Source: Anaeramoeba flamelloides | Lineage: Eukaryota > Metamonada > Anaeramoebidae | Reading direction: 5' to 3' | Assembly (NCBI GenBank): GCA_027625915.1 | Contig: JANTQA010000030.1 | Location: forward strand, 3,472,001 to 3,536,000 | DNA: 64,000 nt | In this document: positions 24,397 through 36,392 of the stretch, one piece after another | Layout of the letters: every line of letters begins with the position of its first letter | Position numbering within the stretch: position 1 is the stretch's first letter | Notes under the pieces: generated by a model | What the model saw: only the letters and a program-made list of their open reading frames with translations | The model's database searches: none | What the model was told of the DNA's origin: nothing | Position numbers and translations under genes: made by a program

Positions 24397-24983
24397 TAAG
24401 GTATGTCCAAAAAAGTGGGGAATTTTTTTTTATATTTCATAAAATATAATCTTTTTTAGTGAGGGTTATCATTAATCAACTATATCAAATTAAGAGTAAT
24501 ATTTATACCGATTGAACCAACCACTTATGTATTTAATTCAAAATATGTTAGTTGAAATATTCCCAAAAAAAGAAAAAAAAAATAGTGTTTTTTTTTGGTT
24601 AAAGCAATGTACGACCAATTTCAATAAAAAACCGGAAATATGGAAAGGGAACGAATGAATTTTTAAACACGAAAACGCAGTTATATGTTTTTAATTATAT
24701 TGTAAATTTTGTTGAGATTATCAAAGTTATGAAAATGGCTTTTTCGATCAAAAAGAAAATAATAAACACCATTTTTCACCATAAAAAAATATCAGATAAA
24801 ATCGAGATCAGAAATTTTAATATATTTTATTTCTGCAATACAATACAAAGGAACAAATTGAATTATTATAAAGAATCTATAAATGGTAGTTAATGATTTT
24901 ATATATTTAAATCCTTTTTTGAAGAATTTGTTACATAAATATATTTTAAAATAAATTTGCCCCACTTTATTGGAAATAGCTTA
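24397..24983. mobile_element. R7 element, copy 2, about 587 bp with TIRs
   Basis: The left end is TAAGGTATGTCCAAAAAAGT followed by GGGG. The right end, reverse-complemented, is TAAGCTATTTCCAATAAAGT followed by GGGGCAAATTTATT. The same terminal type occurs at 44157 and 45090. The interior is nearly co-linear with 20260-20792. There is no intact coding frame. Likely a non-autonomous DNA transposon. Confidence 0.7.
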
Positions 24984-26250
24984 TATTATTATAAATGAAC
25001 AGATGAAAATTTATATTTTTTAGATATTTTACAAAGTATTTTAAAAGTTCGTCTATAAAAGAAAACAAACAATCAATGGGGATTTAAGTGTTGGAAATAT
25101 AATTTTAACAATGATAAAAACCAATGGTACTCTATTAAAATACCCATTCGTAAAGTATGAAGTCTTATATTTCAACAAGGTGAGAAATATATTAACTTCT
25201 ATCTAATAAAAATGAATTTTTCGCAAAGAAAAAATTAAAAATGGATATTTTATATTTGGAAATGAGTAGATTTTAGTGTTAAATGAATATAATGATAAAA
25301 GCTTAATTTTGGATACAAAAATAATAAAAATAAAATACTTTTTTTTTTGTCAGTACACTAGCATAAATACAATGTTGTAGAAAATAGATTGTTTTTACAA
25401 TTTTGGAGATAAATAAAGAGTTTCATGCATTTAGTCAAATTTTGATAATCAGCAAATTGAACATCTAATATTCTTAATAGACACACAATAATTTTGAACA
25501 AAAATGGTTTTTGGTAATCCCAATATTTATAAGTTTTTTGAAAAAACATTTTTCCGAGAAAGTATTAGTGTTCACCAAACGATTTTAAATTGAAAATCCT
25601 TTTAAGTTCAGAGTAATCAAAATAGTCATTTCGTTTACTCTGAACAAAATTGTTAGAAAGGTACAGAACTCTTTATTTAAGCCAAATTTCAAGTTTAGTC
25701 GTAAACTTTATTATTATTATTTTTTTCTTTTTTCATTTGTCTTTCCCAAAATAAAATGATTACACTATATTTTTATTTATTTATCTATATTGAACATTAT
25801 CACTAAACACTCTAGTAAAATATAATATTATATATAAAAAAAAAACATATAAATAAATTTTTTTCTGATGATAAATCTGCCCCTATTTTTGAAATTTAGC
25901 TTATATATTCTATTGTATTCAAGAACAACTACTAATTAAATCTGATTAATAATTTATTTATTTATTTATTTTTCTCTAAAATTATAAGAAGTCTATTTTT
26001 TACAATATTCAATATTCACACTTGTATAGAAGTGATCACACTGAAGAAATTTCCTAAAATTTACCATAGTAATTAAAGTCCTCAAAAAAGAAAAAAATTA
26101 TATTCTTAAAACACGTATTTGTAAAATGCCTTTTTGTTGATCTTACTTTAAAGAAAATAATAAATCATTCTTTGAAGTAAATGTGTTTTTATTTTAAATG
26201 ATGACAATAAATCTTTATTTTGAGTTTTTTTTCTATTAAAAATTATGTTT

Positions 26251-26727
26251 TATGGTAGTGAAAAAAATCCGTGACAAGATTTTTAATTGTTAATAAAAGT
26301 AAAATTTTTGTGTAATTTCAAATTTTTTCAATCAAATTCTTTTCTTAAACTACCAATTTTTTCATGAATCTAGTAATAAACCTATCCAAATTTCATCAAA
26401 GTAAGGTTTCTATTGAATACTCATTTAATTATTTGATCGCCAAACTAGATCAACCTATTTTTGAAAAACAATAGAGTTTTTATTGAGGTTTTCTCGAGTT
26501 TGGGAAATAAATAATTTTTATTCTTGTTTTTTGATTGATTGAATGGTGTTTTGAACAAGTGTAATTAAATTAGTTATCATTCTAATTCGTGGGTGAGCTA
26601 TTATTTTAAGAGTTTCATTCTTAAATAAAGGATTTTAAATCAATTACAAAACAAACCCCCTAATATTAGCAATTAAAAAATTGTATCAGTGGATTTTATT
26701 CAAGACGGTATTTTTCTCACTACAATA
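26251..26727. mobile_element. R1 element, copy 1, 477 bp
   Basis: The left end TATGGTAGTGAAAAAAATCC and the right end, reverse-complemented, TATTGTAGTGAGAAAAATACC are related inverted repeats. Subterminal sequence TTTTTAATTGTTAATA matches TTTTTTAATTGCTAATA from the other end. The interior (TATTGAATACTCATTTAATTATTTGATCG) matches 50982-51459, which is almost the same length (478 bp). The reverse complement of this segment occurs near 60260-60340. Confidence 0.7.
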
Positions 26728-27238
26728 ATTTTTTCCTATTATAAATTTGTTTCCAAATGATGAAGACAAAGGATTTTTTAAACTTGGCTGATCATTATTT
26801 TCTAGAATTGAATTAATTTGCACTCAAATCGCGTCCAAAATTTATTCATCATAAATCAATAACAAGAGTTACCTTTTTAGTAACAACTTTATTAATTTTC
26901 AAATTTTGTCCAATTACAGGGTATTTGAAACTGAAGTTGATTTTCTTGAATACCAAAAATTCAGAATTCTTTACAAAAGTGATATTAATAAAATTAGATG
27001 ATATTTTCATCCAAATAAAATATACAAACTATTTTTATATAAATTGTTTGTGGATATTAAAATATTTTAAATACAAACAAATGTTGGAGATTTAAATCAA
27101 AAAAGAAATTGTAACTTATCATACGAGTTAGAATTTATTGAAAACAAAGCAGAATTCAAGAATAAATTAATAAAGAATTTAGATTTTCATTTTTTATTCT
27201 TTTTCAAGATAATCTAAAATTTTTTGTGTAAAATTCAA

Positions 27239-28431
27239 ATGAGCGGAATTGGAACAGGCTATGATTTATACCCAACAACATTTAGTCCAGATGGACGTAT
27301 TTTCCAAGTAGAATATGCACATAAAGCAGTTGAAAACTCAAGTACAGCAATTGGCCTTTGTTGTAAAGATGGTGTTGTGTTTGGTATTGAAAAAATTATT
27401 CTTTCAAAGATGCTTGTTGAAGGAACAAACAGAAGAGTTTTTTCTGTTGGTGAACATATTGGGATTGTATGACCATCAATTTCTTCACAAACCAAAAAAA
27501 GAAAAAGAAAAAAAATAAACAAAATAAACAAAAAAAACAAAACAAAACAAAATAAAACATTTTAAAAACTGTCAATGATCTTTTTTTTTTTTTCTTTTTC
27601 TCTTTTTTTCTATTATCTAAAAAAACTTTTTTTCAATTTCTCTTTGAATCACCGCAACAATAACTTTATTTAACAAACCTTAACACCAACGCTCGATATC
27701 CTGTGAAAACATTTTTTTAAAAACTTGTCCTCCATTACTTTGAAGGCAACTGCAGGATTAACAGCAGACGGAAGAAGAATTGTACAAAATGCAAGACAAG
27801 AAGCAAAGAATTATGAAAATTTCACAAGTGACATAATCCCAATCCACGTATTAACAGAAAGACTCTCAATCTATGTCCAAGTTTTTACTCTTTATAACTA
27901 CATTCGGCCTTTTGGCTGTTCACTAATGATCGGATCTTATGATGAAGAAAAAGGACCATCATTGTACTGTATTGAGCCAGATAGTGTTGCTTTGGTTTGT
28001 ATTTGATATTTTTCTTGAATAAACCTTTCTTTTTTCGCTATCTTTCTCTACTCTTTCGAATTTCTATTCATTGCTTTTGCATCACTTATTAAATCTTTTT
28101 TGTTTGACTTTTTTCATCCTTCTTTTTTTTTTTTTTTTTTTTTTTTTGTCGTGTAAAGGGATTTTATGGGTGTGCAATTGGAAAGGGAAAACAAGAAGCT
28201 AAAACTGAAATTAGCAAATTGAAGTTATCTGAAATGACTTGCAAGGATGCAGTCAAAGAAATTGCAAAGATTTTGATAAAAACTGTTCATGATGAGACAA
28301 AAGAAAAAGAAATGGAATTAGAAATGAGTTGGATCTGTAAAGAGACCAAAGGAAAACATAAACTTGTTCCAAAGAAATTAATTGAAGAAGCTGTTGAGTG
28401 GGTCAAAGGTCAAGAAAATGAAGAAGATTAA
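27239..28431 (+). CDS. PSMA3: 20S proteasome subunit alpha type-3, 249 aa, three exons
   Basis: An outer-ring alpha subunit of the 20S proteasome, needed for assembly and gating of protein degradation in cytosol and nucleus. Exons: 27239-27466, 27746-27994 and 28159-28431; the introns (279 and 164 nt) use GTATGA and GTTTGT donors and AAG acceptors behind T-rich tracts, all in phase 0. The N-terminal alpha signature [19 protein letters not shown] (residues 5-23) continues VEYAHKAVE, then [31 protein letters not shown] and [18 protein letters not shown] are alpha-3 hallmarks, and the acidic C-terminus GQENEED fits the family. Length is close to human PSMA3 (about 255 aa). The ATG at 27239 was chosen because [10 protein letters not shown] matches the family N-terminus. 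Confidence 0.97.
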
Positions 28432-29219
28432 TTTATTCTTTTTATTCCTTTTTTTTCTTATTTTTCAAAAATCCTAATTTCACAACAAAAAGGCTGGGTA
28501 AATCTTTTAATCCTTTTGTAAGTTTGTGAAATTACAACAAAAAGTCATAATGGTTTATCATCAATATCATAAATCTTTAACCCAAATGAAGATTCTTCCT
28601 TCAAATAAAATTTTACTAAAATACATTTAAAAAACCATTATCAAAAAATACAAAATAATATCTCAAAAGCTTTTATTTTTTCTTTTCGAATTGACGAATA
28701 CTTTTTTTTGTTTTTTATTCTTTGTAAAGAATTCAAAAAGAATAATAAAGCAGGAGTAAAGTGATTGAACATTAATATCAATAACAAAAAATACACCCTT
28801 CAAACTTATTCCTGGATTATTATCTTAAAATAACAAACTAGTAATTATGAAGTAATCAATTAATTTTGTTTTTTTCTCTAAGCAATAAAAAAATAAGATT
28901 TTTAAAATGAATTCTGATAATTTCTAACCATATGGGATCAATATTTCATGAAATAGGGTTAAAAATTAAAATATGTCATTAGTTATATTCTCTTCATACA
29001 CATTTTGTATATACGAATTCCAAAAAAATTCTGATCGACAAAGAAACCCATAAACGAAATTTTTTTCGGGGCGATAAAATTGTTTTTTTCCATTTTTTGA
29101 TAGAAAAAGAAAACCTTTAAATTGATATTATTTCTTAAATTATTAAAGGTTTATAAGCTATGTCTATTTCTATTTTCATCACTATTTCGCCATAAAATTT
29201 ATTTAATGTAAGAAATATT

Positions 29220-29510
29220 AATAAAAGGATTTTTTTTTTTTTTTTGAGATAATTTTTTTGGTTTAATAAATATTGTTTTCATTGACCAATTGGAAAATAA
29301 GTGTATTGGTTTAAGAAGAATAGTTAAAATAAATTTTAAAGTCATTGAAAAATTTTATTTCGAAATTTTGTTTTTGTTAATAGATGAAATTTGATTTTTC
29401 AAAATAAAATTTTCTCGAAGATATTTGGGAAACAAGTAATTTTATCTTCAAAATTCGAATTCATTTTTTTTTATTCTAAAAATGTTTTGAATTGTTTTAA
29501 AAAAACTGAT
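29220..29510. repeat. Dispersed repeat, copy 2 (partner at 13140-13470)
   Basis: Co-linear with 13140-13470: TTTTTTGAGATAATTTTTTTGG, then AAATTTTGTTTTTGTT, GATGAAATTTGATTTTTC and GATATTTGGGAAACAAGTAA. Non-coding and diverged. Confidence 0.55.
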
Positions 29511-31224
29511 AAGTAAGTTTCATCCATTATTTTTCAAAATATTTTCTTATTTAAATTTATTAACCCAATTATTTTAAGTTTTTTTAAAACTTAAAAAAAA
29601 AAAAATAAAAAATTATTTATTTTAAATTGTATTGAATAAATGTAAATTAGACTCTAATTATCATTTTTAATTTAGTTTTTGAAACAAAATTTAATACTAA
29701 AATCATCGATTTCAAGATTTTTCATGAGAATGGAATAACCTTAATAACTTTATAGTTAAAAAGAAAAAGCCAAAAATTGAAAAGAAAAAATTGAGAAAAA
29801 ACTAAGGAAAAAAAATGACTATGAAAAGAGCTTATTTTAAACATTTGGTAAAAATCAAAAAGAAAAAAAAAATAGAATGTTTTTTCTAAATTAAGAAAAT
29901 TCGAAAAAACAATTCCACAATACTTTTGGTTAAATTATTTTCATTTGAGTACTGAACGTGAATATTTATTTAGGGGATTTTTCATTTAATTGCTGTTTTG
30001 ATTGTTTTCTATTTGAACAAGTTACTTTAAAATTTTAGTATTTTTGCATATATTTTTAATTTTCAAATTACTCATGCTTTTATGTTGAGTTATGTAGTAA
30101 TAAGTAATTATTTGATGTTTTTTCCATTATAATTATTCTTCCCAAATAAAAAGAAATTTCATCCTGGGTTAAAAAGGAATCAATAGAAAATAAAAAATAA
30201 TTTTTTAACTTATTAGATCTGAATTTCATTAATCATTTTTTTGTGAAAAATATATCAAATTTAGTTTCCTTTAATCATTTATATCCCAATTTATTCTATT
30301 TCTTGGTATTATAATGGAATATTCAAAAGGAAATTATAAACAGATAATTGATTTTTAAAAATAAATACATTTGAACAAAAAAACTAAAAATATGTTTTTA
30401 CAATTTTAAAGAATTACTTTCATGGTAAAAAAAAAAAATAATTGGTTACCTTTTTGGGTTTATATTGGAAATTTATATTTAAGATGAATAGGTTAAAATA
30501 AATAAATTGTTTCTATATTATTAAATCACCAATTTCAGATGTGAATATTACAAAAAATAACCAATAGTAGATTTTCAATTACTTAATTCCATTAAAGACC
30601 AAAAAAACATACATATTACAACATATCACTGATAGGACTATGTTTATATTACTATAAAATATTATTTTTTTTTATAGGTGTTGGTGTTAATTTCTTCTTA
30701 CAGGTGTTGGGTATTCTTGAGTTTTCTGTTTATTAAAAAAACCGTTAGATATTAAAGATAAACATAAAACCTTATTAAACAGCCAATAAGTTTTTTTAAT
30801 TCCAAAAATTAACAGAAAATTCAAGAATTATTCCTTTAATCTCTAAAATTCAAAAAAAAAAAAAAAAAAAAAAAAATGGAACTCTACAATACCCTATGAC
30901 ACTGAAAAGTAATCGGAGACTCCCCCATAATTCTCAGGAGGAGTAAAAACCCAAAAAATGTTAAATTTTAGATTATAACCCTCTCTTGGTATTATTATCA
31001 ATATTTATAATAAAAATAAACGACTTTACATTAATGTTAACCCACTTTCATACATTGAAATAGTTTTGGAGTGTTTTATCACCATCCCCTTTAAAAAGTA
31101 TTATCCATTTCTGAGATCAAGGTAATTTTTTAATAATAACCTAAAATTTTAATTCTAATTTTCATCAAATCTTTTTTTTTACTTTTACTTTTTTTTTTTT
31201 TTTTTTTTTTTGGTATGTTTTTTT

Positions 31225-31610
31225 TATGCAAAAGATCAAGCTGAAAAAAAAAAATATCTAAGAAAATTTAAATAATCACTAAGAAAATTGATTATTCAAT
31301 TTCTTATAAAAATTAGATATTCCTTGCAAAAAATCATCTTATTATTGCTTTATTAAGTGAAATTTCAGTAATAAAAAATAAGAATACACATTTCAAAAAA
31401 TGTGATTCACTTTTTTTTTTAGGTTTTGAATATTTTTTTTATTAATTTTTAAAATATCAGGTTTTCAAATAATTCAGAAGTTGAATTATTAATAAAATTA
31501 ATAAATACTTGTTCTTGAATATTAAAGAATATTTTTTTTTTTAGAAATATATTATTTCAAGTGAGTGAAAATTTTTGAAAGATAGTACAAAATCCAATAC
31601 TATCTGATAA
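31225..31610. repeat. Dispersed repeat matching 47955-48340
   Basis: Shared ordered strings: GCAAAAGATCAAG.TG.AAAAAAAA, TGTGATTCACTTTTTTTTTAG (TGTGAATCACTTTTTTTTTAG at 48 kb), ATATCAGGTTTT and CTTGAATA(T)TAAAGAATAT versus CCTGAATACTAAAGGATAT. At 48 kb this module is directly followed by the module found at 17975-18690, so the ancestral element was probably larger. Confidence 0.55.
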
Positions 31611-32235
31611 ATTGAAACAATTGGTTTTGAAATTACAAAAAAGGAATCAGTTAATATCATCAAATGAAAAAATACTTTGTGAAAATTAATAAAATCAAAA
31701 AAAATAATCGAATTTCGGTCAATTGGGAAACTTTTCCTTTACGAAATTAAAAAAAAAATTTACTCGACTCATAATTAAATAAAAAATAATTCTTTTTAAA
31801 CTTTATGTTTTTATTTAGATGTTTCTTAAAATGATAACAAAAAAAAAAAAAAAGTGTTAGATTGTCATTTTTCAATTTGTGTATTTTTCTGCCATAATCC
31901 ATAAACTTTAATAGAAGTTCGTTAGCATAATATATTCGTATAAAGAAAATAACCAACTACGTAGTAATATTCAAATAGGATTTTATACTATTTCATCTTT
32001 ATCTATTTTTTTTTTTTTTTTACTTTTGGAATTGATTCAAGATACCAAATCTCTTGACAACTCTTTGAAATTCAGTATTATAAATATTCAAATAAAATTA
32101 AAGTTTATTTTTTAATTTTAATTTGAAACTTGATTTTAAAATATTCGAAATTACTCTATTCAAAAAACAAGTAAATAAAAAAATAATAAAAAAAAATTTT
32201 TTTTATTTTTAAGGTTACGAATTAAAAAATTTAAT

Positions 32236-35200
32236 TTAATCAATTCTTTTTATTAAACAATTTTGTAAAATACTGCCTTTTATTGTGATGGAGTTTTCTT
32301 CTGTTAAAAGGATTAAAGCATCTTGGAGATCTCCTCTAGGAATTTCCACCGTGCTTTGTTCTTGTATTTGATTCCATAATTTTTGGAATTTGATCGAGTC
32401 GTTTTGGGTTCCTTGATCATTTTCTAGGAAAAATTTAATTTCGGTGGCGAGTTGGGCAATCTTTTTACGAGAGAATTGGGATCTACCAGTGGCAATAAGA
32501 TCCATGTCAATTAACCCTGTTTCTGGATCTGTTGCGGCTATTTGAATGGCACCTTTTACTAATCTTACAGCCTCTGTAACATCTTGAACTTCGACTTTAT
32601 TAGATAATCTTATTTTGGCATGTGCTTCAGAGATCCTAATTAGACTTTCCAATTGTCTGGGTGTTGCAGTGATCGTGTTACGTCCCCCACCTAATTGTCT
32701 CATTTCAACATAGCCTCTAACAAGATGATCAACAGCTTCGTCTGTCAATTCTGGATTATAGGCATTTTTAGCAAAGGAAATGTAATCTGTTAAAGTGTCT
32801 AGACTTATTTTCTCCTCTTCGTCTTCCTTTTGACTTTTTTTTTCAATTTTTTTATTGTTCTTTTTTTTTTCATTTTCATCTTCGTCTTCGTCTTCATTTT
32901 CGTTTGCCTTTATATTTTCTTCATTAAATCGATCCTCGCAATACAATGATATGATATGGCGAGCCAGTTTTCGATCTTTGTTTTCATCAGGCTGATCTAA
33001 AACTAAATAAATCAAGTCAAACCTCGATAAAAGCGTTGGTGGCAAGCGGATATTGTCAACAACGGAAAGCTTTGGGTTGTAATGGGAATCTTTGGGATTT
33101 GCTGATGCCAGTACGGATGTTCTCGCATTCAAAGTGGCAATTATTCCTGCCTTTGCGACTGAAACCGTTTGTTGTTCCATTGCTTCATGTAATACCGTTC
33201 TGGAGTATTCAGACATTTTATCAAACTCATCTATACAGCAGATCCCGCCGTCACTTAACACCAGTGCCCCACTTTCAAGTACAAACTCACCTGAGTCTGG
33301 ATCCTTCGTAACATAAGCCGTTAAGCCCACTGCTGAGTTATGGACAAATTGCAAATTTTGCAACATAAAAGTTTCATTTTCAACTTGTAAATCATAAACA
33401 TATTTATTAGTCTCTTGATCATTCTCGTTATTGTTGTTATTGTTATTGTTATTGTTATGATCCCCGTTAGTTTGAATTTCAGTTAATTTGGTAATTTGAT
33501 CACCATAGGCCGGGCAATTACCACAGCCATTACAATTTGTAAATGATTCAATTGCTAAAATATTATTTTTAATTATTCTAGTTTTTAAACAAACCCTAGC
33601 AGCTAAAATTTGAACTATTTTTAATAATTTTTTCGAATTAAATTTCAAGTCACTTTGTAAATTCTTCTTAAAAATATCTTTATTAAAGCTATTTTCAATT
33701 AATGATTTAATAAATGTTAAAGGTGCAAATATTAAAGATTTTAAATCATTTGCATCGATCATTAATGATTCCTTATTTTTTAATTTCAATCCTAACTGTT
33801 TGCCTAAATTTTCATTTAAATCAAAGTAACTGTTATCAATTTTAATTGACTTGGTCTTTTTTGCTGAACCCAAATCGAAAGAACACATAATTGGTACATG
33901 ATCGTCAACTTTTAATTGTGAGCCAAATTTTGATATTATCTTTTTGGTTTTTTGACAAATTGTTAAAAATGAGTGATCGTAAGTACCAATTGTCGTTCTA
34001 CCTGATTTTGTTGTAATTTTAATTAAGGCCGCAGGACTTTTGTGTTTCGACATTTTTTTAATATTACTCCATTTAACATGACCATTTTTATTTACTGACA
34101 GAATTTGGAAATTCCTTTGAGGTTTAAAATTAATTATCTTTGAATTCTTTTTTAAAATTTTTTCTTTTTTTGTTTTGTTTAAATGATTAAATTGTGTTTC
34201 AATAAATTTTCCAATTTTTTTAAAAAAGATTTGATTTGTTTCCTTGCTTTTGATAATAATTTTTTGATTGTAATGGATAGAGGATCCTTTACCAGAGGTG
34301 TACAATCCACGAGGGGATATTTTATTGACATATTGGAGCATTTGAGATTTGGACGTACCAGGGTCGCCGACTAAGAGTACGTTGATGTTCGGCCGAAATC
34401 TCCCAATGCCGGATTGACTAAATTCCTTGTTGGATCCGCTAAACAATTGACAAAGGATACCCTTTTTGATATCTTCCATCCCAAAAATTGAAGGTGCTAG
34501 GGAGTTTGTTAAGAGTTGATAAATATTTGGTTTGTTGCCCAATTCTGTTAATCTCTTTTTTTGTAATTCGACGATCTTTGGATCCTCGAAACTCTCGTCG
34601 TTATTTAGATTCAAAGTCCCGTTTTTCTCCTTTTCAAGGTTCTTTTGATCCTTTTTTTCGTTTTGGTAATTGACGTTGACCCTTCCCTTTCGAACAGTCC
34701 TGAAGCTGATCACATCAATGTAAGTACGGTAAATGCTCCTGACAGACCTCATCCTTGGGTTTATCCTGACAGGCGACGCGCGGAAGATGCCCACCACTTC
34801 CACCCGATCACCGGGCCTTACGCCATCAACTAGATCGTCGAATACAATCAAATTAACAGTCTGTGGGGTTTCTCCTTCTGGTATGGAGTCAGGGTTTTCT
34901 TGCATTTTGATCAGTTGTTTGTCCACAAACGTGGATCTGTTATGGATTAAATTCATTGAAAATTTGGCACCGCAGTTACCACACATTACAGGCTCATCAA
35001 TTTTGCCTCTTTCAACATAGCCAACAGTTGAAAAATTGCATCTTTTACATTGGAAAAAGCCCGATTTTAAATCAGGAATGACACTAGTTGTCCTTGTGAT
35101 CATCCCATTAATGGAGACTAATTGATCAATGTTGATTGGATCAAGATTCCTCATGGACTTGACATCGTTTAAATGCATGTTAAATGGTCTAATTTGCATT

Positions 35201-36392
35201 GTTGCAGATCCTATACTTTGCTTTTCAATTTCTTGTTCCTTGTTGTTTGCATTTTCATTTTCGTTTTCGTTTTCTAATTGTATTTCAATTCTTTTTTGTT
35301 CTTCGATTACTTCCTTTTCTTCAGTTGATGTTTGCTTTTTGATTTCTTTCTCGTTTTCAGAATTAGAACCAATTTGCGGGGTGGACATTGAAGCAAAAGG
35401 TGTTTCCAAATCTTTTTCTTGTTCTTGTTCTTGTTCTTGTTCTTGTTCTTGTTTTTTTCCTTGTTCTTTTTCCTCTTTGTTGTCATTAAAATCTTGATTC
35501 TCATTAAAGTCGTCATTCTCACCAAAATCCTGATTGCCAAAAAAGTCATCATTATTTTTTTCAAATTCTTTAATTCTTTCATTTAAAAAATGATCCATAA
35601 TTGGAATCACTTCTTCTGGATAAGAAACTAACTTTTTATACAAATCAGGATCATAAGAATATAAATGTTGGCAATCTAACCTCAAATATGGGCACTCGAT
35701 TTCAATCATTTGCTCAAATACCCGAGGGTAAAATGGTAAATTTGTTCTTGTGTCGACATACTCATTAAAAAACTTCCCAAAGGAGTCATACGTCTCTCCT
35801 AAATTTACATTTGTTCCCCAAATTACAGTGCTTGTCAATTTGCCAGTTGTGGATGTTAAATCATCACTTTCAGAAGTCAACATTTCGCTTTGTAAATTTG
35901 GTGTTTGGACAGAAGTTAAATTCAATTCAACTTCATTTAATCTTGATAATCTTTGTCCAATTCCTCGGTGTCTTTTTAAGTATTTGAAAATCGAATTGTT
36001 TCACAAGGAAGCAGTTTCAATTGAAGAAGAAAAAAAAAATTTTTGATTTGTTTTTTTTTATATTTTGATTTTTAACGGATATGATTAAAATAATGGTTTT
36101 TTTGGTTTGATTGTTTTGAATCATGGAAAATTTGGAGAATTGTTTACAAATTATGGATTGACTGTCCAAGGGAGGTGTAAGAGTCTGTTTGTGTATAACT
36201 TTGAAAGCCAGATATTTGTGATAAATTTGTTTGTTGAGATCCTCCAGTAGTGGTTGATGTTTCATTCAGTTTCGAAATAGATTCTTGGGATTGTTCCAAT
36301 TCTGGCAGAGTTTCGTCTAATTCGGTGAATGGGGTGTCGGGCACAGAGAACGGAACTGGTGAAGACAAAAATGGTGTTACAGGATCCGTCAT
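32236..36392 (-). CDS. MCM4: DNA replication licensing factor MCM4 with in-frame intein, 1326-aa precursor, two exons
   Basis: A subunit of the MCM2-7 replicative helicase. Exons 36392-36148 and 35971-32236 are separated by a 176-nt intron (donor GTAAAC, acceptor AAAAAG), and the split codon keeps frame. Residues 1-80 are Ser/Thr-Pro-rich with possible CDK/DDK sites, as in other MCM4 tails. The N-domain follows (VIWGTNVNL, then YPEEVIPIMD), with a zinc finger C390/C393/C412/C415. MCM4 is favoured over paralogs by HNRSTFVDKQLIKMQE, GVRPGDRVEVVGIFRASPVR and NPRMRSVRSIYRT. The AAA+ core has Walker A GDPGTSKS (617-624), Walker B CCIDEFDK (D996/E997), sensor-1 N1040 and arginine finger SRFD (R1065). 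A 315-aa intein occupies 646-960; without it the protein would be about 1011 aa. Acidic low-complexity inserts lie at about 217-333 and 1098-1137. The ATG at 36392 is the first of the spliced frame. Confidence 0.97.
33337..34281 (-). mobile_element. Intein in MCM4, 315 aa, splicing motifs intact, endonuclease region degenerate
   Basis: A self-splicing protein element inserted between the two serines of the host loop GKGS/SAVGLTAY. Precursor residues 646-960. Block A starts at Ser646 (SIHYNQKIII). Block B has T745-x-x-H748 (TIGTYDHSFL). Block F is YVYDLQVENETFMLQNL and block G is FVHN with His959-Asn960, followed by Ser961 as the +1 nucleophile. These are the residues splicing needs. Between them, LNENLGKQLGLKLKNKES and FAPLTFIKSLIENSF align with the positions of a LAGLIDADG endonuclease domain but lack its acidic catalytic signature, so homing activity is probably lost. 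A CX2CX2C cluster (C895, C898, C901) and ten Asn (921-930) precede block F. No GT/AG occurs at the junctions, so an intron is not an alternative explanation. By eye the DNA is more AT-rich than the flanking extein. Confidence 0.95.

Larger units (their letters stand above)
22960..27238. other. Intergenic region with an R7 element, no gene seen
   Basis: About 4.3 kb between the MKT1 start (leftward) and the PSMA3 start (rightward). It contains R7 copy 2 (24397-24983), a terminal fragment of the 44-45 kb element at 25868-25912 (CCCCTATTTTTGAAATTTAGCTTATA), a short palindrome near 25607-25648 (GTTCAGAGTAA...TTTACTCTGAAC) and R1 copy 1 (26251-26727). The promoters of both divergent genes must lie here; no specific motif was recognised. 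Confidence 0.65.
28432..32235. other. Intergenic AT-rich region, no gene seen
   Basis: About 3.8 kb between the convergent PSMA3 and MCM4 3' ends. It contains dispersed repeat copies at 29220-29510 (partner 13140-13470) and 31225-31610 (partner 47955-48340), poly-A/T runs, and a less AT-rich patch near 30900-30945 with an ACTCCCCC...GGAGGAGT inverted pair. No tRNA or other structural RNA was recognised. Confidence 0.65.

Noticed and set aside
33337-34281. Spliceosomal intron instead of an intein
   Set aside because: The segment is fully open for 315 codons, has no GT or AG at its edges and carries all intein splicing motifs.
33036-35497. Several plus-strand open frames of 60-122 codons
   Set aside because: They are antisense shadows of MCM4, created by its open frame and by the EQEQ and NENE repeats.
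32236-35925. MCM4 starting at 35925
   Set aside because: That codon is TTG. A 176-nt intron joins the frame to an upstream exon with an ATG at 36392 and an MCM4-like Ser/Thr-Pro tail.
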